The notes beneath the pieces are model-generated. The model had not been told where the DNA came from. It saw nothing but the letters and a program-made list of their open reading frames with translations, and did no database searches. A stretch of DNA of 64,000 bases from Streptomyces alanosinicus (GTDB lineage Bacteria; Actinomycetota; Actinomycetes; Streptomycetales; Streptomycetaceae): NCBI RefSeq assembly GCF_014650595.1, contig NZ_BMVG01000001.1, positions 124,001-188,000 of the forward strand, in the 5' to 3' direction. The position numbers and the translations under genes are program-made. Shown here piece by piece: positions 1-10,528 of the stretch. Each line of letters opens with the position of its first letter. Positions within the stretch are counted from its first letter, which is position 1.

Positions 1-130
1 TTCCAGGCCGTTGTTCACCGGTTGGCCGACTCTGGTTGGCGCGAACGGCCCCGGGCCGGGGTTCCGCATACTGGACGGAACTGGATCAGCGGCCCGACGC
101 CGCGTCCGACGACCGTTGCGGGGAGTTCTG

Positions 131-1105
131 TTGCCGTTCACGCTCAGCCATGCGGCAGCCGTCCTGCCCGCGGTACGCCGGGACGGGACCGGCCGCGGCC
201 CGCTGGTGCCCGCGGTGCTCGTCGCGGGCTCCTTCGCGCCCGACATGACCTTCTACGCGGCGAACGTCCTGCCCGGCGGGATGGAGTTCGGCACGTTCAC
301 CCACGCGTTCGCCGGGGTCTTCACGGTGGACGTGCTCATCTCCTGGGCGCTGGTGGGGCTGTGGCTGCTCGTGCGCGAGCCGCTGACGGCGCTGCTGCCC
401 CGGGGTCTGCAGGGACGGCCGGCCGTGCTGCTCCGCTGCGGTGCGCCACGCGCGCGTGTACGGGCCGTCTGCGTGGTGTGGTGGTACGTCTCCGCTGTGC
501 TGGGTGCGCTGACGCATGTGGTGTGGGACGCGTTCACCCATGAGGGGCGGTGGGGGACCCGGCTGATTCCGGCCATCGAACGGGACCGTCCGGCGGGACT
601 GCCGCTGTTCGCGTGGCTGCAGTACGGCTCGTCCGTGGTGGGCGTGGTCGTGATCGCGGTGTTCACCGCGCGTGCGCTGCGGCGCGGGCCGGGCGAAGAG
701 GCGGTGGGCGGGCCGACGGGGGCTCCGCCGGGGGTTTCCCTGGGGGCTGCGCCGAGTGTGCCCATGCTGTCCGCGCGGGACCGGTGGGTCGCCGGGGTGG
801 TGATCGGCGGTGCCGCGGCGGCCGGGGCGGTGCAGCGGGCGGCCCGTTCGTGGGCCGTCATGGGCGCGCCACGCAGGCTGTGGGACCTGGTGCCCGCGCT
901 GTGCTTCGGGGCGGGGGCCGGGCTGGTCCTGGGGGTGGTGCTGTACGCCGCCGGGGTCAGGCTGTGGCGTCCGGACCGGGCTCCGGACGGCCCTGCGGGT
1001 CCCCGTGGTCCCGGTGGTCCCGGTGGTCCCGGTCTCCGTGATCCTGGTCCCGGTGATCGCCGTGGGGTGGTCGGTGCCGACCGGGAGCGGCCGGTCGGTC
1101 GGTGA
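131..1105 (+). CDS. DUF4184 family membrane protein
   Basis: The protein is about 324 residues and begins PFTLSHAAAVLPA, the characteristic opening of DUF4184 proteins. I therefore place the start at the TTG at 131, which has a GGGGAG ribosome site about 5 bases upstream, rather than at upstream in-frame codons. Several hydrophobic stretches follow (around residues 60-90, 125-150, 175-200 and 235-300), consistent with a multi-pass membrane protein; the conserved SFAPDMTF and HVVWDAFTH motifs are present. DUF4184 has no established function; similarity to metal-dependent membrane hydrolases has been suggested for related families, but I cannot show that here. The last 35 or so residues are a Gly-Pro-rich collagen-like tail made by a short DNA repeat. 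The gene converges on, and overlaps, a small minus-strand gene. Confidence 0.8.
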   Translation: MPFTLSHAAAVLPAVRRDGTGRGPLVPAVLVAGSFAPDMTFYAANVLPGGMEFGTFTHAFAGVFTVDVLISWALVGLWLLVREPLTALLPRGLQGRPAVLLRCGAPRARVRAVCVVWWYVSAVLGALTHVVWDAFTHEGRWGTRLIPAIERDRPAGLPLFAWLQYGSSVVGVVVIAVFTARALRRGPGEEAVGGPTGAPPGVSLGAAPSVPMLSARDRWVAGVVIGGAAAAGAVQRAARSWAVMGAPRRLWDLVPALCFGAGAGLVLGVVLYAAGVRLWRPDRAPDGPAGPRGPGGPGGPGLRDPGPGDRRGVVGADRERPVGR

Positions 1106-1436
1106 GGGACACGACGAAGACCGTGAGCTTCGGCCGGGGGCGCGATCTCGGGATCGTGGTGAGCGCGAGGGCGAGGTAGCCGCGGGCGAGGTCGGCCCAC
1201 TGGCGCCAGTCCGGGGCCTGGTGGCCCGTGGGGGCGGGCCGGCCGGTGAGTCCGTGCCGGAGGTCCGTGGCGGCTCTGCGGACGGTCGCGGACGCGTCGG
1301 CGGGGAAGCGGGCGGTGCTTGCGTCGGCCGCGAGGGCCGGGACCGGCGAGGCGGGCATGGCCTGCGCCGAGGCGGTGTCCGCCCAGGCCCGGGTGGCTGC
1401 CTCGGGCGTCCGGCGGTGAAGCATGCGTATACCCAT
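957..1436 (-). CDS. small hypothetical protein with His/Asp/Arg repeat tail
   Basis: No family recognised. From the ATG at 1436 the protein is 159 residues. Residues 1-110 look like a real small protein, with a hydrophobic helix near residues 80-95 (LARGYLALALTT) and varied composition. The remainder is a low-complexity HRD/HGD repeat that lies antisense to the collagen-like tail of the convergent DUF4184 gene, so the repeat in one gene creates the repeat in the other. The two coding regions overlap by about 149 bases. The ribosome site is weak. It is the most plausible reading of this interval, but the true 3' end could be shorter if the repeat expanded recently. Confidence 0.45.
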   Translation of the reverse strand: MGIRMLHRRTPEAATRAWADTASAQAMPASPVPALAADASTARFPADASATVRRAATDLRHGLTGRPAPTGHQAPDWRQWADLARGYLALALTTIPRSRPRPKLTVFVVSLTDRPAAPGRHRPPHGDHRDQDHGDRDHRDHRDHGDPQGRPEPGPDATA

Positions 1437-1552
1437 GCTCGCAGTTTTGCGGCTGTGGGGGGTGGGGGGCGTTTTGGCGGGGGCCACGTGAGTGACGGTC
1501 CCTGCGGGGATTCGGCCGACGTTGCGTCGTGGGCGCCGGTGCGACGGCGCGG

Positions 1553-1625
1553 GGGCACGGCGGCACGGTGGTCCGCTGGTGCGGCGGCACGGTGGTCCGG
1601 TGGTCCGGTGGTGCGAGGGCGCGGT
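1553..1625. repeat. degenerate GC-rich short repeat between genes
   Basis: The 287-base gap between the small hypothetical and polA contains iterated variants of GGTGGTCC and GGCGGCACGGTGG. No promoter or terminator can be assigned with confidence. The block lies just downstream of polA on the minus strand and could form GC-rich structure in the polA transcript tail. Confidence 0.4.
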
Positions 1626-1723
1626 GGCGGTGCAGCCGAGCCTGGCCGCACCGCTCTCTCCGCTCAAACGCCGCACGCTCCCCACTCAAGCTCCGCACGC
1701 TCCCCCCGCTCAGGCGCCGCAGG

Positions 1724-4450
1724 CTAGTGCGCCGCCGACTCCCAGTCCGGGCCCACGCCGACCGAGACGTCCAACGGGGCGCGGAGCTGGACGGCGTTGG
1801 CCATCTCATGGCGGACGATGTCTTCCACGGCCGCGCGCTCGCCGGGGGCGATCTCCAGGACGATTTCGTCGTGGACCTGCAGGAGCATGCGGGACTTCAG
1901 GTCCGCTGCCCGCAGCGCGCTGTCCACCTTGAGCATGGCGATCTTGACGATGTCGGCCGCCGTGCCCTGGATGGGCGCGTTGAGGGCCATGCGCTCGGCC
2001 GCCTCGCGGCGCTGGCGGTTGTCGCTGTTGAGGTCGGGGAGATAGCGGCGGCGGCCGAAGAGTGTCGCCGTGTAGCCCGTCGCCCGCGCCTCGTCGACCG
2101 CGCGGCGCAGATAGTCCCGGACACCGCCGAAGCGCTCGAAGTAGGCGTCCATGAGGGCGCGTGCCTCCGCCGCCTCGATGTTCAGCTGCTGGGAGAGGCC
2201 GAAGGCGGAGAGGCCGTAGGCCAGGCCGTACGACATCGCCTTGATCTTGCGGCGCATCTCCGCGTCCACCGCCGCCGGCTCGACGCCGAACACCTGGGAC
2301 GCGGCCGTGGTGTGCAGGTCCTCGCCGGAGGTGAAGGCCCGGATCAGGCCCTCGTCCTCGGAGAGGTGGGCCATCACGCGCAGCTCGATCTGGCTGTAGT
2401 CCGCGGTCATCAGGGACTCGAAGCCCTCGCCGACCACGAAGCCGCGGCGGATCGCCCGGCCCTCGTCCGTGCGGACCGGGATGTTCTGCAGGTTCGGGTC
2501 CGTGGAGGACAGCCGGCCGGTCGCGGCCACCGTCTGGTTGAAGGTGGTGTGGATACGGCCGTCGCCCGCGACGGTCTTGATCAGGCCCTCCACGGTGACG
2601 CGGAGCTTGGCCTGCTCCCGGTGGCGGAGCATGATCACCGGCAGTTCGTTGTCGGTCTGGGTGGCGAGCCAGGCCAGGGCGTCGGCGTCCGTGGTGTAGC
2701 CGGTCTTGGTCTTCTTCGTCCTGGGCAGGCCCAGCTCGCCGAAGAGCACCTCCTGGAGCTGCTTGGGCGAGCCCAGGTTGAATTCGTGGCCGGCGGCGGC
2801 GTGGGCCTCCTTCACGGCCTGCTGCACCGCGCCCGCGAAGGTCTGCTCCATCGCCTCCAGGTGCGCGCGCTCGGCCGCGATGCCGTGCCGCTCCATGCGG
2901 GCCAGCAGGACGGACGTGGGCAGCTCCATGTCGCGCAGCAGGTCCGCCGCGCCGACCTCCGCCAGGCGGGTCTCGAAGGCCCCGCCGAGGTCGAGGACCG
3001 CGCGGGCCTGGACCATCAGGGACTCGGCCTCGGCGCCGTCGTCGGTGCCGAAGGCCAGCTGGCCGTCGGCCGTGGCGGCGGGCGCCAGCTCGCGGTGCAG
3101 GTACTCCAAGGACAGCGCGTCCAGGTCGAAGGAACGGCGGCCCGGCTTGACCAGATAGGCGGCGAGCGCCGTGTCCATGGCCACGCCCTCGACGGTCCAG
3201 CCGTGCTCGGCGAAGACCCGCATGGCGCCCTTGGCGTTGTGGAACACCTTGGGGCGGCCGGCGTCGGCGAGCCACGCCGCGAACGCGTTCTCGTCGGCCT
3301 CGTCCAGCTCGGCCGGGTCGAACCAGGCGGCCGCTCCCCCGGCCGCGGCCAGGGCCACCTCGGCGACCGAGCCGGCGCCCAGCGCCCAGGTGTCGACCGT
3401 GGCGACGCCGAGGGGCTCGGCGCCGTGCTCGGCGAGCCAGGGGGCCAGCTCGCCGGTGCCCAGGGTGGTGCCGTCGATCTCCACACCGTCCGCCGCGACC
3501 GGCGTGGCCGCGGCCTCCTCGTCGCCGGGGTCGACGGCGAAGAGGCGCTCGCGCAGGGACGGGTTGCGGATCTCCAGGGTGTCCAGGACCATCGCGACGG
3601 CCGTGCGGTCGTACGGGGCCCGCTCCAGGTCGGGGACGGACCTCGGCAGCTCGACCTGGCGCTCCAGCTCGGTGAGGACCCGGTTGAGCTTGACCGACTC
3701 CAGGTGGTCGCGGAGGTTCTGCCCGGCCTTGCCCTTGACCTCCTCGACGCGCTCGACCAGCTCCGCGAAGGAGCCGAACTGGTTGATCCACTTCGCGGCG
3801 GTCTTCTCGCCGACGCCGGGGATGCCGGGGAGGTTGTCGGACGGGTCGCCGCGCAGGGCCGCGAAGTCGGGGTACTGGGCGGGCGTCAAGCCGTACTTCT
3901 CAAGAACCTTCTCCGGGGTGAACCGGGTCAGCTCCGAGACGCCCTTCGTCGGATAGAGCACGGTGACGTGGTCGGTGACCAGCTGGAAGGAGTCGCGGTC
4001 ACCGGTGACGATCAGCACGTCGAAGCCCTCGGCCTCGGCCTGGGTGGCGAGGGTGGCGATGATGTCGTCCGCCTCGTACCCCTCGACGGCGAAGCGCGGG
4101 GCGTGCATGGCGTCGAGCAGCTCGCCGATCAGCTCGACCTGGCCCTTGAACTCGTCCGGGGTCTTGGAGCGGTTCGCCTTGTACTCGGTGAACCGCTCGG
4201 AGCGCCAGGTCTTGCGCGAGACGTCGAAGGCCACGGCGAAGTGCGTGGGCTCCTCGTCACGCAGGGTGTTGGCCAGCATCGACGCGAAGCCGTAGATCGC
4301 GTTCGTCGGCTGGCCGGTCGCGGTCGTGAAGTTCTCCGCGGGCAGCGCGAAGAACGCGCGGTAGGCCAGCGAGTGCCCGTCCATGAGCATCAGCCGGGGA
4401 CGGGTACCGCCGGGGGTCTTGTCGGTCTTCTTCGATGCTGTCTCTGCCAC
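1724..4450 (-). CDS. polA: DNA polymerase I
   Basis: Family A DNA polymerase of 908 residues used in Okazaki-fragment processing and repair. The N-terminal 5'-3' exonuclease (about residues 20-300) shows LMLMDGHSLAYRAF and GDRDSFQLV. The polymerase domain has motif A (DYSQIELRVMAHLSED), the O-helix motif B (RRKIKAMSYGLAYG) and motif C (LLQVHDEIVLE). The middle domain keeps the exonuclease fold, but the DxE proofreading motif is replaced (VATVDTWALG), so 3'-5' proofreading is probably lost, as in other actinobacterial Pol I. I chose the GTG at 4450 (product begins AETASKKTDK), with a GGGGAC element just upstream; an ATG at 4480 would add ten residues. Transcribed alone, divergent from the oxidoreductase. 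Confidence 0.97.
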   Translation of the reverse strand: MAETASKKTDKTPGGTRPRLMLMDGHSLAYRAFFALPAENFTTATGQPTNAIYGFASMLANTLRDEEPTHFAVAFDVSRKTWRSERFTEYKANRSKTPDEFKGQVELIGELLDAMHAPRFAVEGYEADDIIATLATQAEAEGFDVLIVTGDRDSFQLVTDHVTVLYPTKGVSELTRFTPEKVLEKYGLTPAQYPDFAALRGDPSDNLPGIPGVGEKTAAKWINQFGSFAELVERVEEVKGKAGQNLRDHLESVKLNRVLTELERQVELPRSVPDLERAPYDRTAVAMVLDTLEIRNPSLRERLFAVDPGDEEAAATPVAADGVEIDGTTLGTGELAPWLAEHGAEPLGVATVDTWALGAGSVAEVALAAAGGAAAWFDPAELDEADENAFAAWLADAGRPKVFHNAKGAMRVFAEHGWTVEGVAMDTALAAYLVKPGRRSFDLDALSLEYLHRELAPAATADGQLAFGTDDGAEAESLMVQARAVLDLGGAFETRLAEVGAADLLRDMELPTSVLLARMERHGIAAERAHLEAMEQTFAGAVQQAVKEAHAAAGHEFNLGSPKQLQEVLFGELGLPRTKKTKTGYTTDADALAWLATQTDNELPVIMLRHREQAKLRVTVEGLIKTVAGDGRIHTTFNQTVAATGRLSSTDPNLQNIPVRTDEGRAIRRGFVVGEGFESLMTADYSQIELRVMAHLSEDEGLIRAFTSGEDLHTTAASQVFGVEPAAVDAEMRRKIKAMSYGLAYGLSAFGLSQQLNIEAAEARALMDAYFERFGGVRDYLRRAVDEARATGYTATLFGRRRYLPDLNSDNRQRREAAERMALNAPIQGTAADIVKIAMLKVDSALRAADLKSRMLLQVHDEIVLEIAPGERAAVEDIVRHEMANAVQLRAPLDVSVGVGPDWESAAH

Positions 4451-4721
4451 GTCCCCGATCCTGCCACGCCGCACTGACACTCCGTTGCGGGGCAGCCGAA
4501 GGTCGCGGCTCGGTCACTCGGTGTGCGGGCGGTGTCGCCGCGGTGATCTCGGTGGGTTCGGCGCCGTCGACTGCCTCCGTCACGGCTGAGCACCGTTGCG
4601 GCGGCGACGAGGACCGGCGGGGACGGGGAGCGGATGGCGAAGAAGGCGACGGCACCGTTGTCGGTGGCGCGTGGGAGGATCGACCGTGCACAGGGCACAC
4701 CCAGTCGAAGGGGAGCGGGCG

Positions 4722-7030
<2,309 letters not shown>

Positions 7031-7034
<4 letters not shown>

Positions 7035-7046
7035 GCGTTTGCTCAG
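7031..7046 (+). other. perfect hairpin at the 3' end of the oxidoreductase gene
   Basis: CTGAGC, loop GTTT, GCTCAG: a perfect 6-bp stem that overlaps the TGA stop of the preceding gene. There is no T-run, and the thioesterase starts 36 bases later, so it may act as an mRNA 3' stabiliser or a weak attenuator rather than a full terminator. Confidence 0.35.
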
Positions 7047-7081
7047 CGAGCAGACAGGTGACGAAGGACGGAGCCGGGCCC

Positions 7082-7546
7082 ATGGGTGAGCAGCAGCACG
7101 TGAAGTTCCCGCAGGAGATCATCGACGAGTACGCGGCACTCGGTGTGGACCTGCCCGCCCTGTTCTCGGCCGGACACCTGGGCACCCGCATGGGAGTGCA
7201 GGTCCTGGAGGCCTCGCCGGAGAAGGTCGTCGGGACGATGCCGGTGGAGGGCAACACCCAGCCGTACGGCCTGCTGCACGGCGGCGCCTCTGCGGTGCTG
7301 GCGGAGACCCTGGGCTCGGTCGGCTCCATGCTGCACGGCGGCAGCTCGAAGATCGCCGTCGGCGTGGACCTGAACTGCACGCACCACCGCGGGGTCCGCT
7401 CGGGCCTGGTGACCGGTGTGGCCACGCCGGTGCACCGGGGCCGTTCGACGGCGACGTACGAGATCGTGATCAGCGACGAGGAGGGCCGCCGGGTGTGCAG
7501 CGCCCGGCTGACCTGTCTGCTGCGGGACGTCGAGCAGGCGAGCTGA
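7082..7546 (+). CDS. PaaI-type hotdog-fold thioesterase
   Basis: 154-residue single hotdog domain of the PaaI/YbgC type that hydrolyses acyl-CoA thioesters in the cytoplasm. The signature GLLHGGASAVLAETLGS is present, with the acidic catalytic residue expected in the AETLGS helix, followed by GVDLNCTHHRGVRSG. I chose the ATG at 7082 with GGAG about 9 bases upstream; the GTG at 7058 would add eight residues. It follows the oxidoreductase closely and may be cotranscribed with it, but the physiological acyl-CoA is unknown. A strong hairpin lies 66 bases downstream. Confidence 0.9.
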   Translation: MGEQQHVKFPQEIIDEYAALGVDLPALFSAGHLGTRMGVQVLEASPEKVVGTMPVEGNTQPYGLLHGGASAVLAETLGSVGSMLHGGSSKIAVGVDLNCTHHRGVRSGLVTGVATPVHRGRSTATYEIVISDEEGRRVCSARLTCLLRDVEQAS

Positions 7547-7612
7547 CCCCACAGCGACCCACCGGCCGCACGCCCGCGCACCGACCCGAGCCGGTGTCCC
7601 GGTCGTCCGGCT

Positions 7613-7643
7613 GACGGCCTGTACCCGCGCGGTACAGGCCGTC
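7613..7643. terminator. strong intrinsic hairpin after the thioesterase gene
   Basis: Perfect 13-bp stem GACGGCCTGTACC / GGTACAGGCCGTC with a 5-base CGCGC loop. It closes the oxidoreductase-thioesterase unit and insulates the biosynthetic operon that follows. Streptomyces terminators often lack a T-run, as here. Confidence 0.75.
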
Positions 7644-8187
7644 TTCGCATGACCCGGCGGCGACGCACGACTGCGCAGATCCGTTCACCGCGAACCGGCC
7701 ATTCCGTGGCGGCCGCCCGCCCTGCGCGGCGAGGCCGGCGGGCCGCGCGAACCGCGGCCCACCAGCGTCCGGCCGTATCCCCGCGGGCCGCCGCGCCCCG
7801 CCCGGAACCCGCCCGCGGCCACGGCCCTGCGCACACTTCCAGCCACTTGGCGCACACCGCGGGCGGCGAAACACCCCGGTTTTCCGATTTCCGCACGCCA
7901 ACAGGCACCCTGTTCACGCCAACTGGCTATCCCGCACTCTTTTCCATGATCGTGAAATACGCGCGAAATAGTCCAGAAAACTTCGTCGGCACGGCACGAC
8001 GACCGTCAATCATGAGCAAAACCGCAGGCCGGACCTTGCAGTTGACCGGTACACTGATTTAAGTTCCGATATACAGCGGCGGGTTGGAGTAGACTCGGCC
8101 TTCGACCGCGGTCAGCTATTTTTCAGCGAGACCAGTCTTCATCCGGACAGTCCACACCGAAAACGGTCAGGAAGATCTGGAGTGACG
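7644..8187 (+). promoter_or_regulatory. non-coding leader/promoter region of the biosynthetic operon
   Basis: A 540-base stretch without a credible gene. Its second half (from about 7870) is clearly richer in A+T than the surroundings, typical of a Streptomyces promoter region. TTGACC at 8042 and CGATAT at 8067 could be -35/-10 elements with a long 19-base spacer; TAGACT at 8092-8097 is another possible -10. No known operator was recognised and the operon carries no regulator of its own. Confidence 0.45.
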
Positions 8188-9189
8188 ATGTCCCTTGAAT
8201 CAGAATTACCCCTGGTCGGGATCAGTGAGATCGTGGCCGCCGGCCGGCGGTTCGGCGGGCTGATCCGCCGCACACCCGTACTGCCCCTGGACGGTGCCGT
8301 CACCGCGTCCGGCGGCCGGCCGCCGGAGCTGCTGCTCAAGTCCGAACACCTGCAACTGCTCGGCTCGTTCAAGATCCGCGGCGCCTACAACGCGGTCGCC
8401 TCGCTGCCGGAGGAGGTCCGGGCCCGAGGAGTGATCACCTTCTCCAGCGGCAATCACGGCAAGGCCGTCGCCCATGCCGCCGCCCTGCACGGTGTCAAGG
8501 CCACCGTGGTGATGCCGAGGACCGCTCCCGACGTGAAGGTCGACGGGGTGCGGGCACTCGGCGCCACCGTGGAGCTGGTACCCCCCGAGCGGCGGGACGT
8601 GTACCCCTACGAACTCGCCGAACGGACGGGTGCGCAGGTGGTGCACCCCTTCGACGCGCGGGACGTCATCGCCGGCCAGGGCACGGCCGGTCTTGAGATC
8701 CTGGAACAGACACCCGCCCTGTCCGCCGTGCTGGTGCCCGTCAGCGGGGGCGGGCTGATCAGCGGAGTGGCCGTCGCGATCAAGACGCTGCGCCCCGACG
8801 TCAAGGTCGTCGGCGTGGAACCCGAGCTGGCGGGAGACGCGGCGGCGAGCCTGCGCGCCGGCGAGCGTGCGGTCTGGCCCACCGAGGACGTGTACCGGAC
8901 GCGGGCGGACGGCCTGCGCGCCACCTCGCTCGGCACCCTGCCGTGGGCTCACATACGTCGGCTCGTGGACGACATCGTGACCGTCTCGGAAGACGACATC
9001 GACCGTGCGCTGCACTGTCTCGCCTGTCACGGAAAGCAGGTCGTCGAGCCGTCGGGAGCTGTCGCCCCGGCGGCTTTTCTCTGTGGGCGCTACATCCCGC
9101 CGACCGGGGCGGGACCCGTGGTTGCCGTGGTGTCCGGCGGAAATGTGGATCCCGCGGTGATCGCGTCCGTGCTCGCCACACCGGTGTGA
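8188..9189 (+). CDS. fold-type II PLP enzyme (threonine/serine dehydratase-like)
   Basis: 333-residue cytoplasmic PLP enzyme of the threonine dehydratase / serine racemase family without a C-terminal ACT regulatory domain, so probably not the feedback-regulated isoleucine-pathway enzyme. PLP lysine is K62 in LLGSFKIRGAYN; the phosphate/substrate loop SSGNHGKAVAHAA and the glycine-rich VSGGGLISG loop are present, as is the C-terminal SGGNVDP. Likely chemistry is beta-elimination or racemisation of Ser/Thr or of a beta-substituted amino acid. First gene of an eight-gene operon. ATG at 8188 is chosen (TGGAG 5 bases upstream); a GTG at 8182 is possible. Codon 7 is TTA (8206-8208), a rare codon needing the bldA tRNA in Streptomyces. 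Confidence 0.88.
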   Translation: MSLESELPLVGISEIVAAGRRFGGLIRRTPVLPLDGAVTASGGRPPELLLKSEHLQLLGSFKIRGAYNAVASLPEEVRARGVITFSSGNHGKAVAHAAALHGVKATVVMPRTAPDVKVDGVRALGATVELVPPERRDVYPYELAERTGAQVVHPFDARDVIAGQGTAGLEILEQTPALSAVLVPVSGGGLISGVAVAIKTLRPDVKVVGVEPELAGDAAASLRAGERAVWPTEDVYRTRADGLRATSLGTLPWAHIRRLVDDIVTVSEDDIDRALHCLACHGKQVVEPSGAVAPAAFLCGRYIPPTGAGPVVAVVSGGNVDPAVIASVLATPV

Positions 9190-9223
9190 GCACGAAGCCC
9201 GTTTTCACTTCCTAGGGGGAAAA

Positions 9224-10528
9224 GTGCTGTCAGACATACGCGGGTCGCTCTCCGCGGCCTGCGCAGAAGCGGAATTCGCATACCGCTCCCTTTCTTTCTA
9301 TCGAGAACTCATCGACCGGGCAGGTCTGGCGCCCTCGGGCCGACTGCACGTCGACGGACCGGACGCGTTCCGGAAGCTCCCGTTCACCAGCAAGGCGGAT
9401 TTCCGGCGAGGCTTTCCCGCCCGCGTCGTCAATCACGAGGAATCCCTGCCGGAACTGACGTACACCAGCAGCAGTTCGGGGACCACCGGCGATCGGCTGG
9501 TCACCGTGGTGCACCGCCCCCTGCTGGCCGAGCGCATGGCCGTCACCGCCGCCGCGAACCCGCCCCTGAGCGAGCGGCTGCTCGGCGCGGCCCATCGCAA
9601 GGTGGCCCGCCTGGCCGCCCCGAACTGCTCGGACGTGGAATGCGCGACGCCGCTGTCCACCCTCGCCGACCGCACCCTGCCCGACGGCACGCTGGTGCTG
9701 TCCATCGCGCACGACGTGCTGGCCACTCCCCGGACGATGATCGACAAGATCTTCGACGAGCTGGCCGCCTACCGGCCGGCATGGCTCTACGCCGACCCCA
9801 CCCACCTGGCCTTCCTCTGCGGGCAGATGCGCAGCCGGGGCCTGACCGCGCTGCCCGCCCGGGCCGTCGTCCTCACCTACTCGCTGCTCACCCACGCCGC
9901 ACGCCGGATCATCACCGACGCGCTGCCCGAGGGGACACCGGTGGCCGAGGTCCTCTCCATGTCCGAGTTCGGCTGGCTCGGCATCGAATGCCCCGCCGGG
10001 GCACGCCATCTGAACGAGGAGACCTTCCACCACGAGATCCTCCTGGAGTCCGGCGACGAGGCCGGCCCCGGTGAGATCGGCGAACTCGTGATCACCAGCG
10101 TCGGGGACCAGCTCTCCCCGCACGTCCGCTACCGCACCGGGGATCTCGTCGAACCAGGCGGCCGATGTCCCTGCGGGGCCGCGGGACGCACCGTGGTCCA
10201 CCACGGCCGCGCCTCGACGGGCCTCGTCGACGGCGCGGAGGGACGCCTGGTGACGGCTCGCCAGGCCGATGACGCGCTGGCCGACATCGCCGGCATCCGT
10301 CACTACCGGATCGACCAGGCAACGCCCGACAGCGCCATCTGCCGGATCATCACCGGCGAGGACGCTCCTGCCGACACCGTGCCGGCCGTACAGGACCGGC
10401 TGCGCGCCCTGCTCCCCCGTGTGCGGCGCGTGGAGGGCACCGCCGTCACCCACATCGAAGCGGAACGCTCGGGCAAGTTCAGCACCTGCTCCGGACCGGG
10501 CCGGGTACCCGAGGGAGTCCTGCTGTGA
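9224..10528 (+). CDS. PaaK-like adenylate-forming ligase
   Basis: 434-residue ANL-superfamily enzyme related to phenylacetate-CoA ligase (PaaK/CapK). It shows the Ser/Thr/Gly ATP loop YTSSSSGTTGDR (about residues 80-91), SMSEFGWLGIE (A5-like), RYRTGDLVE (A7), a Zn-binding type RCPCGAAGRTV motif typical of PaaK relatives, and a C-terminal lysine in ERSGKFSTC. It activates a carboxylic acid as its AMP ester and passes it to CoA, a carrier protein or another nucleophile. It is the second adenylating enzyme in the operon, so two acids may be activated. GTG start at 9224 has AGGGGGA directly upstream; its TGA overlaps the next gene's GTG. Confidence 0.85.
   Translation: MLSDIRGSLSAACAEAEFAYRSLSFYRELIDRAGLAPSGRLHVDGPDAFRKLPFTSKADFRRGFPARVVNHEESLPELTYTSSSSGTTGDRLVTVVHRPLLAERMAVTAAANPPLSERLLGAAHRKVARLAAPNCSDVECATPLSTLADRTLPDGTLVLSIAHDVLATPRTMIDKIFDELAAYRPAWLYADPTHLAFLCGQMRSRGLTALPARAVVLTYSLLTHAARRIITDALPEGTPVAEVLSMSEFGWLGIECPAGARHLNEETFHHEILLESGDEAGPGEIGELVITSVGDQLSPHVRYRTGDLVEPGGRCPCGAAGRTVVHHGRASTGLVDGAEGRLVTARQADDALADIAGIRHYRIDQATPDSAICRIITGEDAPADTVPAVQDRLRALLPRVRRVEGTAVTHIEAERSGKFSTCSGPGRVPEGVLL

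Noticed and set aside
86..1809. Two long minus-strand frames across the DUF4184 gene and polA 3' region
   Set aside because: Pro/Arg/His-rich shadow translations of repeats. Only the 957-1436 segment has varied composition.
1529..4477. 982-codon plus-strand open frame opposite polA
   Set aside because: It is a complementary-frame shadow of polA, rich in Val/Gly/Arg/Leu with no family motif. High-GC genes routinely leave such antisense frames open.
7649..8062. 137-codon plus-strand open frame upstream of the biosynthetic operon
   Set aside because: Arg/Ala-rich beginning, no ribosome site, and the second half spans the A+T-rich promoter region.
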